Origin: an uncultured Collinsella sp.
Lineage (GTDB): Bacteria > Actinomycetota > Coriobacteriia > Coriobacteriales > Coriobacteriaceae
Direction of reading: 5' to 3'
Length of the DNA stretch: 5,642 nucleotides
Assembly (NCBI GenBank): GCA_900555225.1
Contig: USKL01000114.1
Location: 1 to 5,642 of the forward strand
In this document: piece by piece, positions 5,045 through 5,642 of the stretch
How positions within the stretch are numbered: the first letter of the stretch is position 1
How the letters are laid out: each line of letters begins with the position of its first letter
Notes under the pieces: generated by a model
What the model was told of the DNA's origin: nothing
Database searches by the model: none
What the model saw: the letters and a program-made list of their open reading frames with translations, nothing else
Made by a program: the position numbers and the translations under genes

Positions 5045-5642
5045 CTACCGGTGGTCAGCGATATAGCCCAAAGCGACCGCCGTGTAAGCCGCGGCGCCAA
5101 GGGGAAGCTCGGCATCGCTAAAGCGTGCCTTGGGATGGTGCTGAGCAAAATGCTTGTCCGTATCAGTCGCGGCAGCGCCCACGGTAAAGTACGCACTCGG
5201 GATCTCGCTCGAGATCAACGCGAAGTCCTCGCTCGCCATGGCGTGGAACAGTGGCAAGAAGGCGGACTTGGGCAGCACCGCGCCCACGTAGCCAAGCGAC
5301 GCCTGCGTCATATCGTCATCGAGTACGAGCGGGGGAACATCCGAGAGCGTCTCGATAGTCGCCGGCGTACGATAGGTCGTGGCAACACCTTTGACGACCT
5401 CCGCGATGCGGGTCTTGAGGTGCTCCATGAGCTCGACGTCGAAGCCGCGCAGCGTTCCCTCGAGCACACAAGTGTCGGGGATGACATTTGCGGCCTGACC
5501 GCCGGCGAACTTACCGACAGTCAGTGCGACCTCCTTGGCCGCCGGCACCTCGCGGGAGATGAGCTCCTGAAGCGCCAGATGCACATGGACGCCGGCCGTG
5601 ATGGGGTCGATGCAGATCTCGGGGCTGGAACCGTGGCCGCCC
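5045..5642 (-). CDS. M20D-type amidohydrolase / metallopeptidase, partial (N-terminus outside window)
   Basis: The window holds the last 198 residues, about half of a usual 380-400 residue member of the M20D group (amidohydrolases such as hippurate, indole-acetyl-amino acid or N-acyl-amino acid hydrolases). The visible part opens with GGHGSSPEICIDPI, the start of the dimerisation domain with its conserved His, and continues through KFAGGQAANVIPD and EGTLRGF. The catalytic domain then returns with ASEDFAL and with QHHPKARF, where the His before Pro is the expected last ligand of the two-metal site. The frame ends at TAG 5047-5045 and runs open to the window edge; the GTG at 5584 is internal, not a start. 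Family members cleave amide bonds of small substrates in the cytosol; the substrate cannot be told. A hairpin with a T-rich tail follows the stop. The metal ligands of the N-terminal half are not visible, so activity cannot be judged. Confidence 0.88.
   Translation of the reverse strand, partial: GGHGSSPEICIDPITAGVHVHLALQELISREVPAAKEVALTVGKFAGGQAANVIPDTCVLEGTLRGFDVELMEHLKTRIAEVVKGVATTYRTPATIETLSDVPPLVLDDDMTQASLGYVGAVLPKSAFLPLFHAMASEDFALISSEIPSAYFTVGAAATDTDKHFAQHHPKARFSDAELPLGAAAYTAVALGYIADHR

Noticed and set aside
5045..5584. M20 gene starting at GTG 5584
   Set aside because: The frame continues in phase to the window edge and encodes the conserved GGHGSSP block, so the GTG is internal and the gene is cut by the window.

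Overview
The window looks like chromosomal DNA from a GC-rich Gram-positive bacterium, most likely a Coriobacteriia member close to Collinsella. This placement is inferred from base composition, strong Shine-Dalgarno sites, TATAAT-type -10 boxes and the style of the proteins; no search was run. Every real gene I can support is on the minus strand, so biological order runs from high to low coordinates.

From right to left: (1) 5045-5642 holds the C-terminal half of an M20D-type amidohydrolase whose N-terminus lies outside the window. (2) 4982-5037 is a short gap with a terminator-like hairpin flanked by a 14-bp direct repeat. (3) 4811-4981 is a remnant of only about 56 codons from the C-terminus of a major facilitator transporter, with no room for the rest of the gene. 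(4) 4558-4775 is non-coding and almost wholly made of three abutting long inverted repeats (arms 21-25 bp), the middle one built from two inverted 31-bp units. (5) 3193-4506 is hisS, complete histidyl-tRNA synthetase, with its own -10 box just left of the palindrome array. (6) 2936-3192 is an AT-rich regulatory gap with a TATAAT box and a pair of similar small palindromes that look like operator half-sites. (7) 122-2935 is ppc, complete phosphoenolpyruvate carboxylase. (8) 15-59 is a strong hairpin that could end ppc transcription and serve a gene on the far side as well.

ppc (anaplerotic oxaloacetate synthesis) and hisS (tRNA charging) are housekeeping genes with separate promoters; nothing suggests they act together. 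The M20 enzyme and the transporter remnant may descend from an uptake-and-hydrolysis pair for small amidated compounds, now broken. Both complete genes appear better started at an internal codon than at the longest open frame: GTG at 2935 for ppc and ATG at 4506 for hisS.

I found no CRISPR array, phage module, toxin system or intact insertion sequence. The most unusual part is the inverted-repeat cluster at 4558-4775 next to the truncated transporter. The long plus-strand open frames antisense to ppc and hisS are composition shadows.
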